Origin: Streptantibioticus cattleyicolor NRRL 8057 = DSM 46488
GTDB taxonomy: Bacteria > Actinomycetota > Actinomycetes > Streptomycetales > Streptomycetaceae
Assembly (NCBI RefSeq): GCF_000240165.1
Contig: NC_017586.1
Span: forward strand, 2,356,001 to 2,420,000
Direction: 5' to 3'
Length of the DNA: 64,000 nt
In this document: piece by piece, positions 15,180 to 22,772 of the stretch
Layout: each line of letters starts with the position of its first letter
Numbering within the stretch: position 1 is the first letter of the stretch
Program-made: the position numbers and the translations under genes
The notes under the pieces: model-generated
Told to the model about the DNA's origin: nothing
What the model saw: the letters and a program-made list of their open reading frames with translations, nothing else
Databases searched by the model: none

Positions 15180-17765
15180 TCAGCCGCGGGCCAGGCTGAG
15201 GCCGTTGGTCAAGTTCCGGCGCTCGTACTGCATCGCCTTGCGCTGCATCTGCTTGTAGAGCACATCCGAGTCGAGCTGGACGATGGTGGTCACCTCGGCC
15301 ACGGCCGGCTGACCGCCGTACCCAGCCGCCGCGTACCCGGCGGCCGGACCGCCCACCGCGGTGCCGATGCTGACGGTCTGCGCGGACAGACTGCCCGCCA
15401 GCGCGCCGACGGCCATGTGAGCCAGGTGCGCGTTGTCGGTGACGCCCTTGGCGATGCCCTCGGGGATCGCGGTGCCGACGTGGTCGGCGAACGCCCGGCT
15501 CGGCGAGTTGATGCCCAGGAAGCTCTTCGCGGCATCCAGGGCGTCCGAGGCGAGGTTCTTCAGGCTGTCGAAGAGCGCGCCGGCCGCGTTCTCCACGCCG
15601 TGGATGATGCCCCACACGATGTTGGAGCCGATGTCCCAGAAGCGCCCGATCCACCCGGATACCGCGTTCCACGCGCCCCGGATGCCGGTGCCGAGGGCGC
15701 TGCCGATCCGGCCGACGATGCTGGTGATCGTGTGCCACGCGTGCGTGATCGGGTCGATCATCGCCGACTTGATGCCGTCCCAGACCACTCCCGCGACGCG
15801 CTCGATGCCGTGCCAGGCGGTCGCCAGCCACCCGGACACCGTGTGCCAGATCGACACCAGCGCGTGCCAGACGTCCTCGATCGGCTGGACGATCGCAACA
15901 CGGATACCGGTCCAGATCACGCCCGCGACCGTTTTGATCACGGCCCAGGCGCCCCGGAAGAAGGCGAGCAGCCCGTTCCAGACCGTGTGGGCGAACGCCT
16001 CGATCTGCTTGTGGAAGTGGTTCCAGATGGCGAGGATCAGCGCGATCGGTGGCGCGAAGATCACCAGCAGCAGCGGCCACCATCGCTTGAAGAAGCCCAC
16101 GATGGCGTTCCACACCGTGGTGGTGACGGACTCGACCCAGCGCCAGGCCCGGACGATCGGGTCCGCCACCGCGTGCCAGGCCGACGACAGGAAGTTGGCG
16201 ACCGCGTGCCACGCCGTGGACACCGCGCCGGCCACCGTGTGCCACACGGACACCGTTACTGAGGCCACCGTGTGCCACGCGGTCGCCAGCGCGTGACCGA
16301 CCGTCTCCGCGATCGACTTGATCTCGTTCCAGACCTGGCGCCAGTGCAGCGCCAGCATCACGATCGCGGTCACCAGCGCCACGATTCCGACGATGATCCA
16401 CACAACCGGGTTGGCCAGGGCGGCAGCCGTGAAGGTCCACATCGCCACCGCTGCTGCCGCCAATGCGACGACGAGCGCGCCCCCGATGACGATCGCCAGG
16501 CCCTTGGCCACCGTCGTGTGCCGCGTCAGCCAGCCCACCACCTGGGCGAACACGCCCATGAGCCTGGTGGCCACAGGAAGGAGGGCCTGGCCGATCTGGA
16601 TGGTCAGCGCCTGCAATCCGGCCTTGGCCTCGGCGAGCTTCTGGTTCAGGGTCTTCTGAACGTCGGCCCAGCCCTCGATGTTCTTCCCGCCGGCCTTGAC
16701 GTGCTCGGCGATGCCCTCGGTGTTCTTCTGGAAGTCCTTCATGTGCGGCCCGGTGAGCTCCAGCGCCGCCTGCATCGATTTCGTGCCGCCGACCATCGTG
16801 GCCAGCGCGCCGATGTACGTCTGCTGGGCCGGGGGCAGGTTCGCCAACGCCTTCTGGAAGGTGTTGGACTGCTTCGCGGCCTTGGCCAGGTGCTCGATCA
16901 GCACAGTGCCGGCGGGGCCCATCTTCCGCTGGATCGCGTCGGTGAGCATGGTCAGTGTCGAGGCCAGGCCGTGACTGCCCAGGTTCTGGCCCACCTTGAC
17001 CGCGCTCAGGCCCAGCGACTGCATCTCCTGGGCAGCCCTGCCGGAGGGGTTGGACAGGGCGCCGATGGTCTGCCGCAGGTAGGTCGCCGCGACGGCGGCC
17101 GGGGTGCCCTGCGCGGTCATCGTCGCCATCGCGCCGAGCACTTCGTTCAGACCCACGTGCGCGGCGGCGGCGGTAGGCAGGATGTTCGCCATGGAACCGG
17201 CCAGCGCTTCCATGTTGGTCTTGCCCTCGGCCTCGGTACCGATCAGCGCGTTCGTCACGGCCGCGGCCTGCCCGGCGCCCATCTTGTAGGCGTTCATCGC
17301 GGTCGTGACGGCGTCGGTGACCGTTCCCAGGTCGGCCGCGCCAACCTTCGCGCCCATCGCGCTGTTCCGCAGCACGTTGAGGGCGTCCGCACCGTGGTAG
17401 CCGGCGGACTCCACGGTGTACAGACCGGTGGTCAGCTGCTGGGTGGACATCCCGACCTGCCCGGCCATCGCCAGGATGCCGTCGGAGACCATCTTCATGT
17501 TCCCGGCCGTCTCGCCGGCGCCGGTCCTCACCCGGGTCATCTGGGTCTGGAAGTCCGCCGCCATCTTCACCGCGCCGATGGCGGCCCCGGCCGCGGCCAT
17601 GCCGATACCGGCGATGGCCGCCGACCCGAGTCGGCCGAACTTGGTGAAGCTGGTCTCGCCCTCGGCCGCGGTCGTGCCCAGCTCGGCCTTGACGTCCCGC
17701 ATCGCCGTCTTGACACCGGTCGACCGGCCGAGGAACTCGATGAAGACGGGGGGCAGTCCGCCCAC
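15180..17765 (-). CDS. tape measure protein
   Basis: The 861-residue protein matches TP901-type tape measure proteins. Its N-terminal half has SAIAGIGMAAAGAAIGAVKMAADFQTQM-like helices and the MSTQQLTTGLYTVESAGYHG region. Hydrophobic membrane-like segments lie near residues 435-475 and 570-590. A run of Trp-rich repeats of 11 residues covers about 493-560 (VWHTVAGAVST, AWHAVANFLSS and related). The C-terminus ends in INSPSRAFADHVG, a usual signature. It sets tail length (chain length suggests a tail of roughly 130 nm by the usual 0.15 nm per residue). Start is GTG. Confidence 0.9.
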   Translation of the reverse strand: MGGLPPVFIEFLGRSTGVKTAMRDVKAELGTTAAEGETSFTKFGRLGSAAIAGIGMAAAGAAIGAVKMAADFQTQMTRVRTGAGETAGNMKMVSDGILAMAGQVGMSTQQLTTGLYTVESAGYHGADALNVLRNSAMGAKVGAADLGTVTDAVTTAMNAYKMGAGQAAAVTNALIGTEAEGKTNMEALAGSMANILPTAAAAHVGLNEVLGAMATMTAQGTPAAVAATYLRQTIGALSNPSGRAAQEMQSLGLSAVKVGQNLGSHGLASTLTMLTDAIQRKMGPAGTVLIEHLAKAAKQSNTFQKALANLPPAQQTYIGALATMVGGTKSMQAALELTGPHMKDFQKNTEGIAEHVKAGGKNIEGWADVQKTLNQKLAEAKAGLQALTIQIGQALLPVATRLMGVFAQVVGWLTRHTTVAKGLAIVIGGALVVALAAAAVAMWTFTAAALANPVVWIIVGIVALVTAIVMLALHWRQVWNEIKSIAETVGHALATAWHTVASVTVSVWHTVAGAVSTAWHAVANFLSSAWHAVADPIVRAWRWVESVTTTVWNAIVGFFKRWWPLLLVIFAPPIALILAIWNHFHKQIEAFAHTVWNGLLAFFRGAWAVIKTVAGVIWTGIRVAIVQPIEDVWHALVSIWHTVSGWLATAWHGIERVAGVVWDGIKSAMIDPITHAWHTITSIVGRIGSALGTGIRGAWNAVSGWIGRFWDIGSNIVWGIIHGVENAAGALFDSLKNLASDALDAAKSFLGINSPSRAFADHVGTAIPEGIAKGVTDNAHLAHMAVGALAGSLSAQTVSIGTAVGGPAAGYAAAGYGGQPAVAEVTTIVQLDSDVLYKQMQRKAMQYERRNLTNGLSLARG

Positions 17766-17790
17766 GGGCCACCCCCTCGGTATGCAGTTG

Positions 17791-18261
17791 TCAGGTCTTG
17801 GTGGCCCGGCCCCAGGCCGCCTCCCACATCTCCGGCATCCGCGGCTCTGCCTTCTTGATGCCGGGCGCCACGTATGGGTAGCGGCCTTCGGCGCGCTTCT
17901 TGTAGAGGTTGCGGACGCCGCCGCCGACCCCGACGCCGCCCTGGTAGCCCTCGGCGGTCCTCTTCGGCTTCCGCACCCCGCCGACGCCCTTGGAGAGCTT
18001 CCCGGTCAGCCGGCCGGGCCCGCCGCTCTTGGTGACGTGCGGCGGGTTCAGGTTGAGGCTGACGCTCTCACCGGTCCGGGCCGAACGGCCACGGTGATCC
18101 CACCGCGGCCGGCCACGCATCCCCGAGCGGATCATCTTCTTCGCCAGGTTCTGGCTCGCCTTCAGCGCTGCCACGGTGGCGGTGTCGACGTCACGGGACA
18201 TGCGGTCCAGCGCGGCCTGGACCTCGCGCCACCCCTCGATCCGGACCTCGACGTCACCCAC
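17791..18261 (-). CDS. HK97 gp10-like putative tail protein
   Basis: The 156-residue protein has an N-terminal EVRIEGWREVQAALDRMSRDV helix and a basic, Gly-rich middle (PGRLTGKLSKGVGGVRKPKRT). The C-terminal YPYVAPGIKKAEPRM segment is often seen in HK97 gp10-type head-tail proteins. Here it is placed between the tail chaperones and the tape measure, which is unusual, since gp10 genes normally precede the tail tube gene. Function in tail assembly is inferred. Confidence 0.55.
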   Translation of the reverse strand: MGDVEVRIEGWREVQAALDRMSRDVDTATVAALKASQNLAKKMIRSGMRGRPRWDHRGRSARTGESVSLNLNPPHVTKSGGPGRLTGKLSKGVGGVRKPKRTAEGYQGGVGVGGGVRNLYKKRAEGRYPYVAPGIKKAEPRMPEMWEAAWGRATKT

Positions 18262-18541
18262 TGGCCGCCTCCCGCTCCTTGTTCGCGCGGGCCTCGGCGA
18301 CCGCGTTGTCCACCGCGAGGATCCAGTCGAGGCGTTCGGCCGGCAGATCCATCCACGTGTCCGGCGGCCCCACCACCTGGCACAGCCGCCAGTCCCGGTA
18401 CGCCTCCATCGGCAACTGGTGCGCCGGGTACTCGAAGCGGCCCTCCAGCGCCACTCTCAGGCGGTAGAGGGCACGGTAGGGCTGTCCTCCGCCTGCGACG
18501 CGGAGAAGTCCGGGCCGCCGTCGAGAGCGCCGGCCGCGCAC
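18254..18541 (-). CDS. second tail assembly chaperone reading frame (possible frameshift product)
   Basis: This 95-residue frame overlaps the end of the first chaperone by 85 bases in the -1 frame. The first 18 residues are Arg-rich and look like out-of-frame coding. The natural part begins around QPYRALYRLRVALEG and runs to a charged helix. In most siphoviruses such a frame is made by programmed frameshifting as a fusion. I could not see a classic slippery heptamer, so a separate GTG start is also possible. Confidence 0.6.
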   Translation of the reverse strand: MRGRRSRRRPGLLRVAGGGQPYRALYRLRVALEGRFEYPAHQLPMEAYRDWRLCQVVGPPDTWMDLPAERLDWILAVDNAVAEARANKEREAASG

Positions 18542-18903
18542 AGCGCCTTGAGCCGGTCGTAGGTCGGGCCCGGCAGGTCCAGCAGCGCATCCGCGGTTAC
18601 CTCGGGCCCGTACGACCAGCCGGCGACCCGGGCCAGGATCGCGCGGTCGTTCAGCTCGTCGAGCAGCCCCGCGGACTCGTCGCCCATCTGCGCGGCCACC
18701 TGCGCGGCTGCAGCCTCGTCCATCTCCCGTACGGCCTGGGCGCCTTTGGCCTGCGCGGCCTTGACGACCTCGGCGAACGCCGGGTCCTTCGCGAGCTTCA
18801 TCTGGATCGCGCGGATCGGCCGCCGCAGCCGTTCCGAGATGTCGGCCGGGTCGCGCAGGTCGGCCCAGCCGCCGTCGGGCAGGTTCTCACGCTTGATCGT
18901 CAC
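18457..18903 (-). CDS. tail assembly chaperone
   Basis: The 148-residue acidic helical protein (VTIKRENLPDGGWADLRDPAD..., with MDEAAAAQVAAQMGDE) lies directly between the tail tube and tape measure genes, the fixed place of tail chaperones. The GTG start overlaps the tail tube stop (GTGA). These proteins coat the tape measure during tail building and are not part of the virion. Confidence 0.7.
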   Translation of the reverse strand: MTIKRENLPDGGWADLRDPADISERLRRPIRAIQMKLAKDPAFAEVVKAAQAKGAQAVREMDEAAAAQVAAQMGDESAGLLDELNDRAILARVAGWSYGPEVTADALLDLPGPTYDRLKALCAAGALDGGPDFSASQAEDSPTVPSTA

Positions 18904-19862
18904 TTGTACGTCCCGGAGGGCATCGCGTTGGTCAGGGTGGCCTTGATCGGGCTGTAGCCGCCCGAGGCGCCGATGTCGCTGGTGTTGGCGTAGGTCTTCA
19001 CCGTCACCGGAAGCTCGATGTAGTCCTTGCCGTAGTTCGGGGTGCCCTCGGAGTACACCGCGGTCGAGCAGTGCAGCTCCAGGCCGGTCGCGGTCGCCCC
19101 GGTGCCGGCGGTGAACGAGGTGTCCAGGGCCTGCGGGGTGGAGTTCTGGAAGATCTGCCGCTGGCTGGTGTCCTCCATGACCAGCGTCAGCTTGCCCTCG
19201 ACGGCGACGTCGCCGGACCAGATGCGGTACGGGTTTTGCGAGCCGTTGGCGCCCCGGATCGCAGTCACGGTCCGCTTGATGGTCAGCTCGCCGTCGATCA
19301 CGAAGGTCTGCACACCGGCGATCTTCGTGATCGTCGTCCAGTTCGCGACCGGCTTCACCGCGGTGTTGGAGACGGTCGGCGTGGCGCCGGGGACGTAGGT
19401 CCAGCCCGTCGCCTTGGCGCTGTACTCGAACAGCCCGTCCGCGTTCCACTTGAACTGCAACTCCGACAGCTGCTCGCCCGGGTACTGCCAGGTCCCCAAC
19501 GGGTCGAAGATCGTGTACGTCTGGCCGGGCGGTTGGGTGTCGCCGGTGTTGAGCACGCTGAACGTGGTCGTGTACGGGGCCGAGGCGCCGGTGACTGCGA
19601 CGTCGGGCAGCAGCGAGGCCAGCGGGAAGCCGATGCTGTCGGCGAACACGTCGCCGCCGAAGTCCAGCGTCGAGCCCTTCTGGCCCTGGACGATGCCGAA
19701 ACTTTCGACGGCGGCGGCGCGCTGGCCCTTGTCGTCGATCAGCGTGATCTCGTCCTTGGGCGTCAGCGTCTTCCACGGGATCCACATCGTGGGCGCCGCG
19801 GCGGTGCCGGGTGTGGCCTCCTTCGCCACGCCGAACGCCGCGAGATGGCTAGGCTTCGGCAT
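18900..19862 (-). CDS. major tail tube protein
   Basis: The 320-residue product begins MPKPSHLAAFGVAKEATPGTAAAPT, the typical opening of actinophage tail tube proteins. It is rich in beta strands, Gly and Thr. It has a central ELTIKRTVTAIRGANGSQNPY segment and a last domain ending SPIKATLTNAMPSGTYK. It forms stacked hexamers through which DNA passes. Position before the chaperones supports the call. Confidence 0.8.
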   Translation of the reverse strand: MPKPSHLAAFGVAKEATPGTAAAPTMWIPWKTLTPKDEITLIDDKGQRAAAVESFGIVQGQKGSTLDFGGDVFADSIGFPLASLLPDVAVTGASAPYTTTFSVLNTGDTQPPGQTYTIFDPLGTWQYPGEQLSELQFKWNADGLFEYSAKATGWTYVPGATPTVSNTAVKPVANWTTITKIAGVQTFVIDGELTIKRTVTAIRGANGSQNPYRIWSGDVAVEGKLTLVMEDTSQRQIFQNSTPQALDTSFTAGTGATATGLELHCSTAVYSEGTPNYGKDYIELPVTVKTYANTSDIGASGGYSPIKATLTNAMPSGTYK

Positions 19863-20037
19863 CGCCGACCTCCTTCTCCGGCGCGACGCCGGCCTTCTTC
19901 GTGGTCTTCACCGGCGCGGCCTGCCAGCGGCCGTCGTCCGGGTCCTCTTCGAGGTCGTAGGCGCGGCCCGGCTCCGGAGTGAGGCCGAGCCGCGGGTAGT
20001 ACCGGCCCTCGTCGCCGGTGTACGTGAAAGCGGGCAT
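19849..20037 (-). CDS. small acidic hypothetical protein before the tail tube gene
   Basis: The 62-residue peptide (FTYTGDEGRYYPRLGLTPEPG...) has one short beta-rich half and a Lys/Glu-rich tail. It overlaps the tail tube start by 14 bases. Similar tiny proteins are common at this spot in actinophages. Role unknown. Confidence 0.5.
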   Translation of the reverse strand: MPAFTYTGDEGRYYPRLGLTPEPGRAYDLEEDPDDGRWQAAPVKTTKKAGVAPEKEVGDAEA

Positions 20038-20047
20038 GCCGCACTCC

Positions 20048-20530
20048 TCACAGGGTCTTCAGGCACTCGATGGCGATTTCGATGACGCAGTGGCGCCCCT
20101 TGTGCTCGTCGTCCCACCGCACTTCGTGGGTGACCCCGCCAGGGCGCCCCCGGTCGACCGCGCCGCCGAGCGACGGATCGGAGCGGACGACCGCCACCAC
20201 CAGGTCGGCGAGCGAACGAGCCCGGGAGAAGACACCGGCCGGGTCGTCGCCGCCGCGATACACGTCGACCGTGATCGTGATGGTGTAGGTCTCCAGCAGC
20301 CAGTGCGAGCCGCCGGAGCCGACTGTCGCCTCGGGGCTGTAGGTCTGGTGGACGTCGCCGATCGAGATGATGTCGTCCGGCTGGTACGGGCCCGGCTCGT
20401 CGAGGCACACCAGCAGCTCGGAGGATGGCGAGGCCGGGTCGGCGGTCGTGTTCGCCTGGATCTGGGCGAGCAGGTAGGCGCGGGCCGCCGGGATCGACGA
20501 GGCCGGGATCTGGCCGACGGGCGTGGTCAT
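20048..20530 (-). CDS. tail terminator-like / minor capsid protein
   Basis: The 160-residue product has an alpha/beta pattern with central strands WLLETYTITITVDVYRGG and a final CVIEIAIECLKTL strand. This is the pattern of tail terminator (gpU-like) proteins that cap the tail and join it to the head. Its start overlaps the connector stop (TGATG). The assignment is based on fold pattern and order. Confidence 0.55.
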   Translation of the reverse strand: MTTPVGQIPASSIPAARAYLLAQIQANTTADPASPSSELLVCLDEPGPYQPDDIISIGDVHQTYSPEATVGSGGSHWLLETYTITITVDVYRGGDDPAGVFSRARSLADLVVAVVRSDPSLGGAVDRGRPGGVTHEVRWDDEHKGRHCVIEIAIECLKTL

Positions 20531-21429
20531 CAGGCGATCCCCGGCGGACGGCGGTACGGCGCCCACAGCTCGACCACCCGGTCCGGGAGCGCGAACCCGG
20601 TCGGTACGGCGGTGTCGCCCTCCATCGCCGAGCCGCCGAACTTCGGCCGACCGCCCTGCTGGGTCATCTGCCACATGTGCCGGATCAGCTCCAGCGCGCC
20701 GAGCCGCACGGTGTACGGCACGCTGCCGGGCCGGCCGGCGGTGTACACGATCTTGACGTTCTTCGCACCGATCGCGAACATCGCGGCCTGGCCGCCGAAG
20801 GTGCGCCTGGTGATCTGGCCCGTGCTGTAGTCGACCGTGTAGGCGAAGGCGTTCATCTGGCTGCCGAGCTGCTGCTCGGTGAGTGGGAAGGCCGACAGGC
20901 CGTAATACTCGGTGGCCGACTGGATCGAGGCGAGCGGTAGCCAGTCCGGGACGATGGTGTTCACGCCACCGTCGAAGAACTGCGTGTGCTGCTCGGGCAA
21001 CCAGGGTCCGCAGACGTCCCGGGCCTGGTCGGCGGCCATCAGGATGTAGCCCTGCAACTCGTCGTCCTGGGCCTGCGAGTTGAGGGGCATGTTCAGGTGC
21101 TTCTTTACCGACTCCAGGTCAACGAGCTGCTCGACGCCCATCGGCCGCACCGTGAACTGCCCCTCGGACGCCCAGCCAACGCCGGTCCCGGTCGCCGTCC
21201 ACCGGTACAGCCAGATCCCGGCGGTGGCCACCGAAGGAACCACGGCCGCGTAGGTGCCGCCACCGGTCGACGACACGGCGGGCATCGTCACGGCCCCGGT
21301 CGGGTCCGTCACGGTGAGGGTAACCGTCAGGGTGCCGGTGGCCGCGCTGCCGGTGTCGTCCAGCACCGGGCCGGGCGTGGTCACGCCGACGTCCTGGCCG
21401 ACGTAGTACAGCGTCTGGGTCTGCGCCAT
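20530..21429 (-). CDS. head-tail connector with N-terminal Ig-like domain
   Basis: The 299-residue protein joins two parts. Residues 1-90 read like an Ig-type beta sandwich (TGTLTVTLTVTDPTGAV and GTYAAVVPSVATAGIWLYRWTA). Residues about 95-299 match HK97 gp6-like adaptors, with LVDLESVKKHLNM, LQGYILMAADQARDVCG and ALELIRHMWQ helices. The adaptor ring sits below the portal. The extra domain could decorate the neck or bind cell-surface sugars. It follows the His/Arg-rich gene. Confidence 0.7.
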   Translation of the reverse strand: MAQTQTLYYVGQDVGVTTPGPVLDDTGSAATGTLTVTLTVTDPTGAVTMPAVSSTGGGTYAAVVPSVATAGIWLYRWTATGTGVGWASEGQFTVRPMGVEQLVDLESVKKHLNMPLNSQAQDDELQGYILMAADQARDVCGPWLPEQHTQFFDGGVNTIVPDWLPLASIQSATEYYGLSAFPLTEQQLGSQMNAFAYTVDYSTGQITRRTFGGQAAMFAIGAKNVKIVYTAGRPGSVPYTVRLGALELIRHMWQMTQQGGRPKFGGSAMEGDTAVPTGFALPDRVVELWAPYRRPPGIA

Positions 21430-21438
21430 CGGCCCTCC

Positions 21439-22038
21439 TCAGCGGTAGCGGCGGTGCCGGCGGTGATGCGCGCCGCGGCGGTGGTGATGCGCCGCGCGGC
21501 GGTGGGCATGGTGCACGATGCGGTGCTGGTGATGCGCCAGGTGGTGGGCGGCCCGGCGGTGTAGCGCGTGGTGGTGGGCCGAGCGGTGGTGCCGGACGGC
21601 GTGCAGGTGGTGCTGGCGGTGCGTCCGCAGCGTGTGCCGGTGCGCGGCGCGGTGGCGGTGGCGCATCAGCCGCCGCGCGTGGTGCGTGGCGTGCCGCGGG
21701 TGGCCCGGGTGGTGCCGTACCGCGTGGAAGCCGCCATGCAGCCGGTGATGGACCGTGCGGAAGCCGTGCGCTCGGCGCCGCCGGTAGGTCGTCTTGCGGG
21801 CGTGCTTCAGGTGCCGGGCGTGCTTGAGGTGCTTGCCCTTCGGGTGGTGCTTCACGTGCGTGAGGTGGTGCCCGTGCACGTGGTGGTGCCGGGTGTGGTG
21901 GGCCTTCTTGTGGTGGTGGTTGTGCGCAGCGCGGCGGCGGAGCGTGTGCGCGTGCGCGGCGCCATGGTGAGACCGGCGGCGGTGGGCCCGATGCTGCGAC
22001 CGAACCCTCCGCAGGTGCCGCGCGAGCTCCCCGGCCAC
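21439..22038 (-). CDS. histidine/arginine-rich basic protein of the head module
   Basis: By hand count the 199 residues hold 65 His, 44 Arg and 8 Lys against one acidic residue. Short elements recur, such as RRAAHH, HAVRHH, LKHARHLKHAR and HHRR. The gene fits exactly between two structural genes (4 bases after the upstream stop, 10 before the next start), has a GTG start and is the only plausible gene in this 0.6 kb. No domain recognised. It may condense DNA, bind metal, or buffer charge inside the head. The opposite strand gives only Val-rich shadow frames. Confidence 0.6.
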   Translation of the reverse strand: MAGELARHLRRVRSQHRAHRRRSHHGAAHAHTLRRRAAHNHHHKKAHHTRHHHVHGHHLTHVKHHPKGKHLKHARHLKHARKTTYRRRRAHGFRTVHHRLHGGFHAVRHHPGHPRHATHHARRLMRHRHRAAHRHTLRTHRQHHLHAVRHHRSAHHHALHRRAAHHLAHHQHRIVHHAHRRAAHHHRRGAHHRRHRRYR

Positions 22039-22041
22039 GGG

Positions 22042-22359
22042 CTACTTCGCGGCCGGCGGGGTGGCAGTCTGCGGCGCGCCCGCAGTCTTGGCGGTCCGCT
22101 TGAAGTCGCCGAGGACTTCGTCCAGCCGCCGGCCCACCGCGTGGATGTCGGCGACGGCCGTGGTAGGCACTTCCTCGCCGTTCGAGGTCGTGATGGTCTT
22201 CGGGTCGACCAGGCCGCGCAGTTCGGCGATCGCCTTGCGGGCCTCGGGTGCGATGGCCTCCAGCTCGGCGCGGACCTGCTGCTCCAGGTCCTTCGCGCCG
22301 GTACGGACCGCGGTCTCCAGCTCGTCGAGCAGGCCCCGGGCGTAGTTGATCGGGTTCAT
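22042..22359 (-). CDS. helical head-module protein (possible scaffold-like)
   Basis: The 105-residue product is an acidic, largely helical chain (MNPINYARGLLDELETAVRTGAK..., EQQVRAELEAIAPEARKAIAELRGLV) with a flexible Ala/Pro/Lys tail. The ATG follows an AGAAAGG ribosome site. Position after the capsid and decoration-type genes suggests a minor head or assembly part. No family recognised. Confidence 0.55.
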   Translation of the reverse strand: MNPINYARGLLDELETAVRTGAKDLEQQVRAELEAIAPEARKAIAELRGLVDPKTITTSNGEEVPTTAVADIHAVGRRLDEVLGDFKRTAKTAGAPQTATPPAAK

Positions 22360-22375
22360 GGGTGTGTGCCCTTTC

Positions 22376-22711
22376 TCAGGTAGCGGCGAGCACGGAGAAC
22401 GTGAAGCTCGGCGTCGTGCCGGTGATCGCCCAGTTGAGCTGCATGTACAGGCCCTTGGCCTGCACCTGCTTGACGACGGTCCCGGCCGCGGTGATCGCCG
22501 CGAAGCTGTCCGGGCTGCCGTCCGGGGCACCGAAGTTGACACCGTCGTCGGACCAGGTGACCGACAGGGTCATCGACGGAGTGGTGCCCGACACCGCGGA
22601 CACGTTGACCTCCAGGTCGACGACGGACGCGCCTGACAGCGGCAGCGCCCCGGAGTTCCCGGATGCGGTGCGCGCGACGGACGGAACGAGGGTGAACGGA
22701 CCAGAGACCAC
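22376..22711 (-). CDS. putative capsid decoration-type protein
   Basis: The 111-residue protein is a beta-rich single domain (VDLEVNVSAVSGTTPSMTLSV, WSDDGVNFG and YMQLNWAITGTTPSFTFSVLA) with no charged helices. It lies immediately downstream of the major capsid gene. Such small Ig-like or jelly-roll proteins often decorate HK97-type heads. The role is inferred from size, fold and place. Confidence 0.5.
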   Translation of the reverse strand: MVSGPFTLVPSVARTASGNSGALPLSGASVVDLEVNVSAVSGTTPSMTLSVTWSDDGVNFGAPDGSPDSFAAITAAGTVVKQVQAKGLYMQLNWAITGTTPSFTFSVLAAT

Positions 22712-22772
22712 AGCCGCTCCTTCGGGGGAAGCGTGGCGGGAGCCCCCCTCGTGCTCCCGCCACGCGAACGGA

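Noticed and set aside
12357-16262. Very long plus-strand open frames opposite the tail genes
   Set aside because: High GC leaves antisense frames open; the composition (Gly/Arg/Val-rich) is typical of shadows, and the minus-strand tail genes are certain.
21568-22383. Val-rich plus-strand frame opposite the His/Arg-rich gene
   Set aside because: It spans two minus-strand genes and has no ribosome site; CAC/CGC codons of the His/Arg gene read as GTG/GCG on the other strand, which explains the Val/Ala richness.
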